NCBI GenBank assembly: GCA_946479055.1
Contig: CAMLEX010000165.1
Location: forward strand, 1-8,664
DNA: 8,664 nt
Reading direction: 5' to 3'
Origin: an uncultured Bacteroidota bacterium
GTDB taxonomy: Bacteria; Bacteroidota; Bacteroidia; Chitinophagales; Chitinophagaceae
Part shown: in pieces, positions 1 through 6,219 of the stretch
Position numbering within the stretch: the first letter of the stretch is position 1
Layout of the letters: every line of letters begins with the position of its first letter
Notes under the pieces: generated by a model
Told to the model about the DNA's origin: nothing
What the model saw: the letters and a program-made list of their open reading frames with translations, nothing else
The model's database searches: none
Program-made: the position numbers and the translations under genes

Positions 1-22
1 TACTAACCCATCCATTATAATG

Positions 23-54
23 ATCCCTTCGATATATCGGAGGGATTTTTATTT
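23..54 (+). terminator. Rho-independent terminator of an upstream plus-strand gene
   Basis: An 11-bp stem (ATCCCTTCGAT against ATCGGAGGGAT, one G-T pair) with a minimal AT loop spans 23-46 and runs straight into a TTTTT tract at 46-50. The T-tract lies only on the plus-strand 3' side, so it should end a transcript entering from the left of the window. The gene it serves is outside the window. Confidence 0.8.
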
Positions 55-145
55 GAAGCCCCTATCTCCCGAAGGGGAATAACAAGAGTAATCATGTAAA
101 GGGTTTTAAATAATTCACGTGCTTGGTTTTCCGGAAAGTATTAAA

Positions 146-169
146 ATCATAACTGTACACTGTTGTGAT
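146..169. promoter_or_regulatory. Imperfect palindrome, possible operator or RNA hairpin
   Basis: The arms ATCATAACTG (146-155) and CTGTTGTGAT (160-169) surround a TACA centre. Eight of ten positions pair as Watson-Crick, one as G-T, and one is a T-T mismatch. There is no following T-run, so it is not a terminator. The size and symmetry would suit a dimeric DNA-binding protein, but this is inference from shape only. Confidence 0.25.
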
Positions 170-248
170 CAAAGAACAGAAGAAATACTAAGCGTAACAG
201 GAAAATGCAAAGACCCATATTAGAAATGCAGGTAAGCAATAATTAAAA

Positions 249-256
249 TATCTTTA
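249..256 (+). promoter_or_regulatory. Possible -7 element for yicC (TATCTTTA)
   Basis: TATCTTTA matches the Bacteroidota -7 consensus TAnnTTTG at all but the last base and lies 23 bases before the yicC ATG. No TTTG-type -33 element sits at the expected distance, so support is partial. Confidence 0.3.
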
Positions 257-278
257 TAGCCAACAAAAAATTCTATCC

Positions 279-1154
279 ATGCTGAAATCTATGACTGGTT
301 TTGGAAGAGCCGAAAACAATGTAGGCGACAAAACTTTTCTCGTTGACATAAAATCGCTTAATGGTAAACAATTTGAACTTCAACTCAGGTTGCCATCTAT
401 CCTCAAGCCCTATGAATTTGATATCCGTCGCCTGCTTTCAGAAAAACTGAGCCGCGGCAGTGTGGATTGTATGATAAGCCTGAAAGAAACGGGTAATGCA
501 AAGCCGGTAACCATCAATACTGACCTGGCGAAAGCCTATTACAGATCTTTATCTGAGCTGTCGGCTGAGCTGAATCTTGATCCTTCTCATATCCTGAGTA
601 CCCTGGTAAAACTTCCGGAGGTCATTACACCGAGCAGTGAAACGCTAAGCGATCAGGAATGGGCCGATTTCAAAGAAATATTGCTGGCGGCTATTAAAAA
701 TATCAACCAGCACCGCATGGATGAAGGGAAATCTCTTGAAGAGGAGTTAATGGTCCGTATCAATAACATATTAATCCAGCAGGAAGAAGTGATTAAGCTG
801 GAGCCGCTACGCCAGAAAAAGATAAGGGAAGGCATTACTAAATTGCTGGAAGAAAATGTAGGCAAAGAAAACTATGATGATAACCGGCTGGAACAGGAAC
901 TTATTTATTATATCGAAAAAATCGACATTACGGAAGAACAGGTAAGGCTGAAAAATCATTGCGACTATTTTATAGCAATGCTTAATGGATCCGATGAATC
1001 AAAAGGCAAAAAATTATCCTTTATCCTGCAGGAAATTGGCCGTGAGATAAATACTACCGGCTCAAAAGCGTATGATGCCGCCATTCAAAAAAATGTAGTA
1101 ATGATGAAAGATGAACTGGAAAAAGCGAAGGAACAGGTGTTGAACGTTCTGTAG
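279..1154 (+). CDS. yicC: YicC/YloC family endoribonuclease
   Basis: The 291-residue product matches YicC over its full length (E. coli YicC is about 287 residues). The N-terminus carries the family signature SMTGFGR (residues 4-10) right after the start, which fixes the ATG at 279. The C-terminal domain (DUF1732) shows QEIGREINTTGSK at 251-263, followed by an amphipathic helix rich in Lys and Glu. Family members are soluble cytoplasmic endoribonucleases; E. coli YicC has been linked to degradation of the small RNA RyhB. The middle of the protein (about 150-215) is highly charged and probably helical. No strong Shine-Dalgarno is visible. In many bacteria yicC is followed by gmk, but here gldH comes next after 61 bases. 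Family assignment is secure; the RNA targets in this organism are unknown. Confidence 0.95.
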   Translation: MLKSMTGFGRAENNVGDKTFLVDIKSLNGKQFELQLRLPSILKPYEFDIRRLLSEKLSRGSVDCMISLKETGNAKPVTINTDLAKAYYRSLSELSAELNLDPSHILSTLVKLPEVITPSSETLSDQEWADFKEILLAAIKNINQHRMDEGKSLEEELMVRINNILIQQEEVIKLEPLRQKKIREGITKLLEENVGKENYDDNRLEQELIYYIEKIDITEEQVRLKNHCDYFIAMLNGSDESKGKKLSFILQEIGREINTTGSKAYDAAIQKNVVMMKDELEKAKEQVLNVL

Positions 1155-1192
1155 TTCCAAAATTTTAAGTTCCCAGGTTGGCGGTTCATAAT

Positions 1193-1200
1193 TATTTTTG
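1193..1200 (+). promoter_or_regulatory. -7 promoter element of gldH (TATTTTTG)
   Basis: TATTTTTG is an exact match to the Bacteroidota -7 consensus TAnnTTTG. It lies 15 bases before the gldH start, so transcription would begin only around 10 bases upstream of the start codon. A -33 TTTG is not present at the usual 19-base spacing. The site lies in the 61-base gap after yicC and would let gldH and the two genes after it be transcribed independently. Confidence 0.45.
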
Positions 1201-1215
1201 TAAAAATCATTTCAT

Positions 1216-1686
1216 TTGAAAAAGCTGTTCCGAACATCGTACTTCTTACTTCTGACCTCGTACTTCTTTTTCTCCTGTACTACTATTGATCTGTACGAAA
1301 AAAGTGTAACCATTCCGGGTCATGAATGGAAAAGCAGTTTCAAACCTTCCTTTGATTTTACGATAAAGGATACCATGTCGCCGTATAAATTATTTTTTAT
1401 CCTTCGTCACAATGAGAAGTATGATTTCAACAATATCTATATTAATGTGTATGTAAAAGGACCGGGGCAGGATTCAGCATTGAAAATTCAGCAGGATCTT
1501 GTGCTGGCTACCAATGAAAAAGGGTGGCTGGCCACCGGTATGGATGATATATATGAACATCGTATCCCGTTAGCACCGGAACAAAGTCTTAAAGCCGGAA
1601 CTTATACATTCACAATAGAGCAGATCATGCGGGAGGACCCCCTGAAAAATGTATTGAACGCAGGTTTACGTATTGAAAAGAAATAA
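1216..1686 (+). CDS. gldH: Gliding motility lipoprotein GldH
   Basis: The 156-residue product begins with a lipoprotein signal peptide: basic MKKLFR, a hydrophobic aromatic stretch, then FFSC with the lipid-modified Cys at residue 21. The mature part fits the GldH family: HEWKSSFKPSFDFTIKD, the FILRHNEKYDFNNIYINV strand region, a GWLATGM turn, and the C-terminal signature FTIEQIMREDPL ending in GLRIEKK. GldH is a membrane lipoprotein needed for gliding motility in Flavobacterium and is associated with the type IX secretion/gliding machinery; its biochemical role is not established. The start is TTG: the in-frame stop at 1201-1203 excludes longer forms and no ATG precedes the signal peptide. 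The signal peptide contains a heptad duplication, TSYFLLL then TSYFFFS, encoded by a direct repeat. The kinase gene starts 8 bases after the stop, suggesting co-transcription. Confidence 0.88.
   Translation: MKKLFRTSYFLLLTSYFFFSCTTIDLYEKSVTIPGHEWKSSFKPSFDFTIKDTMSPYKLFFILRHNEKYDFNNIYINVYVKGPGQDSALKIQQDLVLATNEKGWLATGMDDIYEHRIPLAPEQSLKAGTYTFTIEQIMREDPLKNVLNAGLRIEKK
1237..1268 (+). repeat. Direct repeat TCGTACTTCTT inside the gldH signal-peptide region
   Basis: The 11-mer TCGTACTTCTT occurs at 1237-1247 and again at 1258-1268, exactly 21 bases apart, so it repeats in frame and encodes the TSYF motif twice. The motif TACTTCTTA also occurs between the SDR and yjjG genes near 6187-6195, suggesting a dispersed short-repeat family rather than a purely coding coincidence. 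Confidence 0.6.
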
Positions 1687-1693
1687 TATTTCC

Positions 1694-2686
1694 ATGCCTG
1701 ATATCAGCCGGAAAACAATAAGAAGGGCTACCAATATTTACTGGCTCATGCTTATTTATATAATCGCAGCATTGGCCTGGTGGTTTATTTCTCTGCAAAA
1801 ACAAAGTTATTCGCTGGCTGACTTTAAACTGAAACAACTTAATGCTACCATTGACAGTTCCAGCTCCCCGCATTTTTACCAGACTGAATTTAATAAGATC
1901 ATGGATGGTAAAAAAAGAGACACGATCAAACACCTGAGCGAAGGTCTTTTTTTCTTTGCCCTTATCATCGTGGCGGCTATTTTCGTTTTCCGCACTGTCA
2001 GGCGACAGATCCGGTTTCAGCAGCAGCAACAGAATTTTATGATGGCAGTAACGCATGAATTAAAAACGCCAATTGCTGTGGCCCGTCTCAACCTGGAGAC
2101 CATGCAGAAATATTCATTGGATCCCGAACAACAGAAAAAGCTTATTCGCATAACTCTTGAAGAAACTTCACGGCTTAATTTTTTAACGAACAATATTCTT
2201 ATCGCCTCTCAACTGGAAGGAGGAGGGTATAAATTTTCAAAAGAGGAACTTGATCTCTCTGATCTTTTAAAAGATTGTGTGCAGGATTTCAGAAACCGTT
2301 TTCCCGATAGAGAATTTTCAGAACATATAGAACCTGATGCAGAAGTAAAAGGTGATCCGCTTTTGTTGCAAATACTGGTCAATAACCTGCTGGAAAATGC
2401 GATAAAATATTCACCAAAAGAAAGCCGGATCGATGCGACATTGAAAAAAACCGATTCGGTTGTGCAATTAGAGATTGCTGATGAAGGCCCTGGCATCCCC
2501 GATGAGGAAAAGAAAAAGATCTTTTCTAAGTTTTACCGTATAGGCAATGAAGCTACCCGCAAAACAAAAGGTACCGGCCTGGGGTTATACCTATGCAGCA
2601 AGATAGCCGATGATCACAATGCGGACATTTTGGTGACAAACAATACTCCACACGGCAGTATTTTTGTCGTTCAGTTTTTTATATAG
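1694..2686 (+). CDS. Sensor histidine kinase, two TM segments, no HAMP
   Basis: This 330-residue kinase has a transmembrane helix at about 15-34, a short periplasmic loop of about 49 residues with no recognisable sensor domain, a second helix at about 84-100, a 14-residue linker containing QQQQQ with no room for a HAMP domain, a HisKA dimerisation domain with phospho-acceptor His121 in THELKTP, and a HATPase_c domain. ATP-binding motifs are all present: N box LVNNLLENAIKY (about 228-239), G1 DEGPGIP (263-269), F box IFSKFYR (276-282) and G2 GTGLGLY (293-299). It should autophosphorylate and pass phosphate to the regulator encoded next. I chose ATG 1694; a TTG at 1673 would overlap gldH by 14 bases and add seven residues. 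The short loop suggests that the signal is sensed in the membrane or through a partner, conceivably the co-encoded lipoprotein (inference). Confidence 0.93.
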   Translation: MPDISRKTIRRATNIYWLMLIYIIAALAWWFISLQKQSYSLADFKLKQLNATIDSSSSPHFYQTEFNKIMDGKKRDTIKHLSEGLFFFALIIVAAIFVFRTVRRQIRFQQQQQNFMMAVTHELKTPIAVARLNLETMQKYSLDPEQQKKLIRITLEETSRLNFLTNNILIASQLEGGGYKFSKEELDLSDLLKDCVQDFRNRFPDREFSEHIEPDAEVKGDPLLLQILVNNLLENAIKYSPKESRIDATLKKTDSVVQLEIADEGPGIPDEEKKKIFSKFYRIGNEATRKTKGTGLGLYLCSKIADDHNADILVTNNTPHGSIFVVQFFI

Positions 2687-2688
2687 AG

Positions 2689-2719
2689 ACAGGACATGCC
2701 TTGGCTGTACGACTCCTGT
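2689..2719 (+). repeat. Inverted repeat in the kinase-regulator gap
   Basis: ACAGGA (2689-2694) pairs with TCCTGT (2714-2719) around a 19-base interior that itself holds GCCTTGGC, and TGTAC/GTACA arms overlap the right side. Several alternative small hairpins are therefore possible in the 58-base gap. No T-tract follows, so it is unlikely to be a full terminator; it could affect mRNA processing or the ratio of kinase to regulator. Confidence 0.3.
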
Positions 2720-2744
2720 ACAAATAATAAATCAAGAAAAGATC

Positions 2745-3452
2745 ATGAGCCAGGAAAAAAAGACATCCATTCTTTTAGTTGAAGACGAAGAAAACCTGCA
2801 TGAGGCACTGAAGCTAAACCTGGAACTGGAAGGCTACGATGTTACTTCTGCTTATGATGGAGCTACTGCATTGAATACCGTGACCGGAGAATATTTTGAT
2901 CTCATCATCCTGGACGTGATGCTCCCGGAAATGGATGGCATCAGCGTAGCGGAAACAATCCGGATCAGTAATAATGAAGTCCCTATTCTTATTCTCAGCG
3001 CTAAAAACAGCAGTGCTGACAGGGTATTGGGATTAAAAAAAGGCGCTGATGATTACCTGACCAAACCTTTCAACCTGGAAGAATTATTACTGCGGGTCCA
3101 TAAACTGATCAATAAAAATAAAAGGCTGCAGGACAAATCAACTGTAGGTAACAGCTATTCTTTTGGAGATAATATCATTGATTTTAAAGCCCAGGAAGCG
3201 TCTACAAAGTCGGGACAGAAAATTCAATTGAGTAAAAAAGAAACGATGTTGCTCAAACTACTGATCGAAAATAAAAATGAAGTAGTGCCCAGGGAAAAAA
3301 TATTGCAATCGGTATGGGGCTATAATGTATATCCTACTACCCGCACCATTGATAACTTTATTCTCAACTTTCGCAAATACTTTGAAGAAGATAGCCGCAA
3401 TCCGAAATATTTTCATTCCGTCAGGGGTGTGGGTTATAAGTATTCGGAGTAA
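2745..3452 (+). CDS. OmpR/PhoB-family response regulator
   Basis: The 235-residue product is a two-domain transcription factor. The receiver domain (about 7-120) has the acidic pair Glu13-Asp14, phospho-acceptor Asp57 in LILDVMLPEMDG-like context, Ser85 and Lys107 in KPF. The C-terminal winged helix (about 140-235) shows the OmpR/PhoB pattern: LSKKETMLLKLL, VVPREKILQSVWG, a recognition helix in TTRTIDNFILNFRKYF, and the closing wing FHSVRGVGYKY. The open frame extends upstream to 2664 inside the kinase gene, but I start at ATG 2745 because MSQEKKTSILLVEDE is the normal receiver N-terminus and a purine-rich AAGAAAAG (2734-2741) lies just before it. It follows the kinase by 58 bases and is its obvious partner. 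The target genes cannot be read from the sequence. Confidence 0.95.
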   Translation: MSQEKKTSILLVEDEENLHEALKLNLELEGYDVTSAYDGATALNTVTGEYFDLIILDVMLPEMDGISVAETIRISNNEVPILILSAKNSSADRVLGLKKGADDYLTKPFNLEELLLRVHKLINKNKRLQDKSTVGNSYSFGDNIIDFKAQEASTKSGQKIQLSKKETMLLKLLIENKNEVVPREKILQSVWGYNVYPTTRTIDNFILNFRKYFEEDSRNPKYFHSVRGVGYKYSE

Positions 3453-3470
3453 GAATGAAGGATTGCAGAA

Positions 3471-3502
3471 GTTAACAGGTTGATCGGTTGATAAGTTTTA
3501 GC
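3471..3502. repeat. Imperfect 8-bp tandem repeat between convergent genes
   Basis: Four successive 8-base units run GTTAACAG, GTTGATCG, GTTGATAA, GTTTTAGC. They fill most of the 54-base gap between the convergent regulator and batD genes and stop just before the batD stop codon. No hairpin with a T-tract is visible here, so how the two converging transcripts end is unclear. Confidence 0.55.
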
Positions 3503-3506
3503 TGTA

Positions 3507-5315
3507 TCAATTGGATTGATCGCTGATCTTCACTAATATCTTTTTTGTTTCTTCCAGCAATTTCTTTTTTTCTCCCGCTGACTCTACATTAGTAAAGATC
3601 CCAGTTTCGCATTGATCTAATATTTCCAATAACTTTTTTTCGCTTTCTTTGGTAACTCCTTTTTGCTTCATTGCTATGGACAAGGCTGATTTATTCATTT
3701 TGCTGCCTGTTAAATCAAACTGAACAGTAAAGAAATTCCAGATACAGTTTCTCAGGATATTATAGAATGTTTTATCATCAGCTTCTGAAAAAATAGTAGC
3801 CGGTTGTAGGATCTCCGTAATTGTTAGTCGGTTATTATTTTCTGTTATTGTATCAGGAGGATTTGCTTTTTTGGTTTTTGTTTTTCTCCATATAAACAGA
3901 AAAATAGTTGTTAATGTCAGGCTTCCTGCTGCTATCCACCACCAGGCCTTGTATTTTTTGTGTTCATTGATTGTACTGTTCTTTGATTCAACTTTTTCTG
4001 ATATTTTTTCAAGTGTTGTCACTTTAATAGTAACAGATCCGGAAGAAACTGTTTTGTAATTGTTTGTATCAGGATTAAAAAAAGAAAAACTAACTGCTGG
4101 CAGGTCATAATTTCCAGACTTTGATGAAACAAAACGAAAATGAAAATCCCTTTTTCCTGTCATGGGTGATTGTGTATGATCCAGGGAATCAGTGGAAGTA
4201 GGTTCAAATCCATCAATGCCCTCCGGCCATTGAATAACGGGTGGGGAAAGCTGGGTGAAATTTCCTTTTCCGCTAATGGTAATAACAAGATCACCTTCTT
4301 CATTTTTGGCCAATTCATTTTTTAGTACTGATGCAGCGAGTTTAAAATTACCAGTGGCTCCGTTATACTCAACCGGTTTGTTTTTTTGCGGAGTTGCTTT
4401 TACTGTTATGGCAACCGGTTTTGTAGCCATACTATTTTCAAATACAATTGTATTTTCATCAGAATTTATACTACTGCCAGGATACACACCTTCTACTATT
4501 TCCTGTTCTGCTTTTTTGGTGACAGCACTTTTTGAAAATCTTACCTGGTTCTTTACTTCCATAGCATCTATAGAAAAAAGACCTGCCTGCAAAGGATAGA
4601 GCTGTACCTTACGAACGATATGAACGTCGAATTGCTTTCCTTCAATAATTTCATTGCCAGTCAGTTTATTTCCGAGATTGATCATATCCTGTACAGTGAA
4701 ACCATAAAAACCAGGGTTCTTTACGATGTCCGATTTTGAATCCAGTCTTGAATATAATTTGAATATGGCTGTTACTGGCTCACCGACAAAACATGTTGTT
4801 TTATCTACCAGCACTTTCATAAACAGGTTGCGGCGGATCTTTGGATAAGCATCCTCTCCCGGACTTAAAAAATTGTCTTCATTCGTTTCCTGGTTATCGG
4901 GCTTCTGTCTCCGGTTATAAGCTTCACTCTTAGTGATGACTTCCAATAAAACATTACCACTTTTGATCAACCTGTTTTCTATTCTCGCTGAAGCTCCGGG
5001 TATGATAAATTTTCCAGGGCGGGGAGCTGTCAGTGTGTACACAATATTCTTCAATTTTCGCGGACCGCTTGTTCCATGGGCTGAACCTGTATATATATTG
5101 GGGCCACTGACAAAACGAAATTCTTTAAAGTCTGGAGCAAAAAATTCATTATCCTTATCTGTTTCTTCCAGCACATACTGCACCTGGAAAGATTCACCTG
5201 CTACAACAGGACCTTCAGTCACGATGGTTTGAAAATTCTTCTGCGCCTGCAGGCAAAAGTGAGAAAGCACCAATAACCCCAACGAAACAATAATATGTCG
5301 TATAACTTTTTTCAT
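3507..5315 (-). CDS. batD: BatD family protein (Bacteroides aerotolerance)
   Basis: The 602-residue product has an N-terminal signal peptide (about 1-25, cleavage near LQAQ), a long extracytoplasmic part built of beta-rich repeats, one transmembrane helix at about 457-477 (WWWIAAGSLTLTTIFLFIW), a basic stop-transfer segment RKTKTKK, and a helical cytoplasmic tail of about 120 residues. Extracytoplasmic repeats begin at VVAGESFQVQYVLEE, at FVGEPVTAIFKLYS and around SGKGNFTQLSPPVIQWP, which are typical of BatD. BatD proteins are encoded with MoxR-type AAA ATPases and VWA proteins (BatA, BatB) in the aerotolerance cluster; their exact role is unsettled but is envelope or stress related. Here none of those partners is adjacent. 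I start at ATG 5315 rather than the TTG two codons upstream because MKK begins a standard signal peptide. An A/T-rich stretch with TCTTTTGC lies directly before the start on the minus strand and could be a promoter. Confidence 0.88.
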   Translation of the reverse strand: MKKVIRHIIVSLGLLVLSHFCLQAQKNFQTIVTEGPVVAGESFQVQYVLEETDKDNEFFAPDFKEFRFVSGPNIYTGSAHGTSGPRKLKNIVYTLTAPRPGKFIIPGASARIENRLIKSGNVLLEVITKSEAYNRRQKPDNQETNEDNFLSPGEDAYPKIRRNLFMKVLVDKTTCFVGEPVTAIFKLYSRLDSKSDIVKNPGFYGFTVQDMINLGNKLTGNEIIEGKQFDVHIVRKVQLYPLQAGLFSIDAMEVKNQVRFSKSAVTKKAEQEIVEGVYPGSSINSDENTIVFENSMATKPVAITVKATPQKNKPVEYNGATGNFKLAASVLKNELAKNEEGDLVITISGKGNFTQLSPPVIQWPEGIDGFEPTSTDSLDHTQSPMTGKRDFHFRFVSSKSGNYDLPAVSFSFFNPDTNNYKTVSSGSVTIKVTTLEKISEKVESKNSTINEHKKYKAWWWIAAGSLTLTTIFLFIWRKTKTKKANPPDTITENNNRLTITEILQPATIFSEADDKTFYNILRNCIWNFFTVQFDLTGSKMNKSALSIAMKQKGVTKESEKKLLEILDQCETGIFTNVESAGEKKKLLEETKKILVKISDQSN

Positions 5316-5429
5316 CCGCAAAAGATTAATAAAAGTAGAAAGCCATAGTAGAAATATTTATTAAAATAGGATGAATGGAAAGGCACTGCTCAATTCTTCA
5401 ATTTCTCTCTCACCCTTATGAGGTGGGGT

Positions 5430-6137
5430 TTAGAGGTCGCCCAACTGCGGCCTGATGATGATATCTTCCACACAAGCCTGCGGAGAAAGTTGTGTCGCTG
5501 TATAGATCATTTTCGCAATATCTTCCGCTTGCATTATACGTTGAGGATCGATGCCGGTTCCAATCCAGGAGTCCGTATAGGCAGCTCCCGGAAAAACGGA
5601 TGTAACCTTTATACCGTGCGGCTTCATCTCATGCCGCAGGTTTTTTGAAAAACCATCCAGGGCAAATTTGCTGATACTATATGAACCGCCATTCGGATAG
5701 GCTTGCAGCGAAGCAATAGAACAGATATTAAAAATATGGCCACTCTTTTGTTTTATCATAACCGGTAATAATATTCTTGTCAGGTGGTAAGGCCCATACA
5801 AGTGGACTGCTATCATTTCTTCCAATACACCGTCTTCTTCATCATGTACATTACCGGGAATAAAAGGGCCTGCATTATTCACCAAAATATCAACTTTATC
5901 AACCTGCTCCAATACCCATTCACCGAATTTTTTTACTTCTGTCTTATTACCCATGTCACAGGGCCTGGTGTAAATACTTGTCCTTGGAAACCGACCTTGT
6001 AATTCTTTACCTGTAAGTTGCAATGTTTCATTATTACGGGAGCAAAGAAAAAAGCTATGGCCTTGCTTATCATCAGCAAATTTTTCTGCAATAGCTTTTC
6101 CAATTCCTTTTGATGCCCCGGTAATAACGATATTCAT
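5430..6137 (-). CDS. SDR-family NAD(P)-dependent oxidoreductase
   Basis: A classical short-chain dehydrogenase of 235 residues. The Rossmann motif TGASKGIG (6-13) binds the cofactor, and Arg34 after the second strand (CSR) favours NADP(H). NNAG is at 87-90. Catalytic residues Ser140, Tyr153 and Lys157 (YSISK) are in standard spacing. The position that usually holds the tetrad Asn (V-N-L-x-G) is His112 (VHLYGPYHLTR), which is unusual. After the catalytic Lys come the PGAAYTDSW loop and the C-terminal IIIRPQLGDL. The fold and redox chemistry are secure, but the substrate cannot be told; distant resemblance to 3-ketoacyl-ACP reductases and sepiapterin-reductase-like SDRs is generic. batD follows 114 bases downstream on the same strand and yjjG diverges 82 bases upstream. 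No canonical terminator follows the stop, so read-through into batD is possible. Confidence 0.92.
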   Translation of the reverse strand: MNIVITGASKGIGKAIAEKFADDKQGHSFFLCSRNNETLQLTGKELQGRFPRTSIYTRPCDMGNKTEVKKFGEWVLEQVDKVDILVNNAGPFIPGNVHDEEDGVLEEMIAVHLYGPYHLTRILLPVMIKQKSGHIFNICSIASLQAYPNGGSYSISKFALDGFSKNLRHEMKPHGIKVTSVFPGAAYTDSWIGTGIDPQRIMQAEDIAKMIYTATQLSPQACVEDIIIRPQLGDL

Positions 6138-6210
6138 AACTACGAAGTTTTAACTACGAAGTAAGAACTTTTTCCCCTTTTATCCCTACTTCTTATCTTG
6201 TAGTTCGTAC
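6138..6210. repeat. TACTTC/GAAGTA-type repeats in the divergent SDR-yjjG promoter region
   Basis: The 11-mer AACTACGAAGT occurs at 6138-6148 and again at 6152-6162, starting immediately beside the SDR ATG. The opposite half (6187-6210) carries the reverse-orientation relatives TACTTCTTA and GTAGTTCGTAC, so the spacer is a diverged inverted repeat that could fold. It occupies most of the 82-base gap between the two divergent genes, where both promoters must lie. Confidence 0.55.
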
Positions 6211-6219
6211 TTTGCAAGT

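Larger units (their letters stand above)
55..278. other. Non-coding leader region upstream of yicC
   Basis: No credible gene lies in these 224 bases on either strand. The only plus-strand micro-ORF worth naming is 13 codons (205-246) and has no recognisable sequence. The region contains a 24-base imperfect palindrome (146-169) and a near-consensus -7 element (249-256), each listed separately. It therefore most likely carries the yicC promoter. Confidence 0.5.

Noticed and set aside
1..22. Possible tRNA or tmRNA 3' end before the first terminator
   Set aside because: A CCA occurs here, but too little sequence is visible to show an acceptor stem or T-arm.
205..246. 13-codon micro-ORF ahead of yicC as a leader peptide
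   Set aside because: It has an AGGA-like stretch before its ATG but no regulatory residue pattern, and the likely yicC -7 element lies after it, so it may not even be transcribed with yicC.
1625..2056. 143-codon minus-strand open frame
   Set aside because: It lies antisense across the end of gldH and the start of the kinase, has no recognisable domain, and its residues mirror the kinase coding sequence.
4255..5232. Plus-strand open frames of 114 and 99 codons inside batD
   Set aside because: Both are antisense to batD, with no family features; they are explained by the low stop density opposite an A-rich coding strand.
5405..5427. Hairpin after the SDR stop as a terminator
   Set aside because: A 5-bp CACCT/GGGTG stem can form on the minus strand, but the bases after it are purine-rich instead of T-rich.
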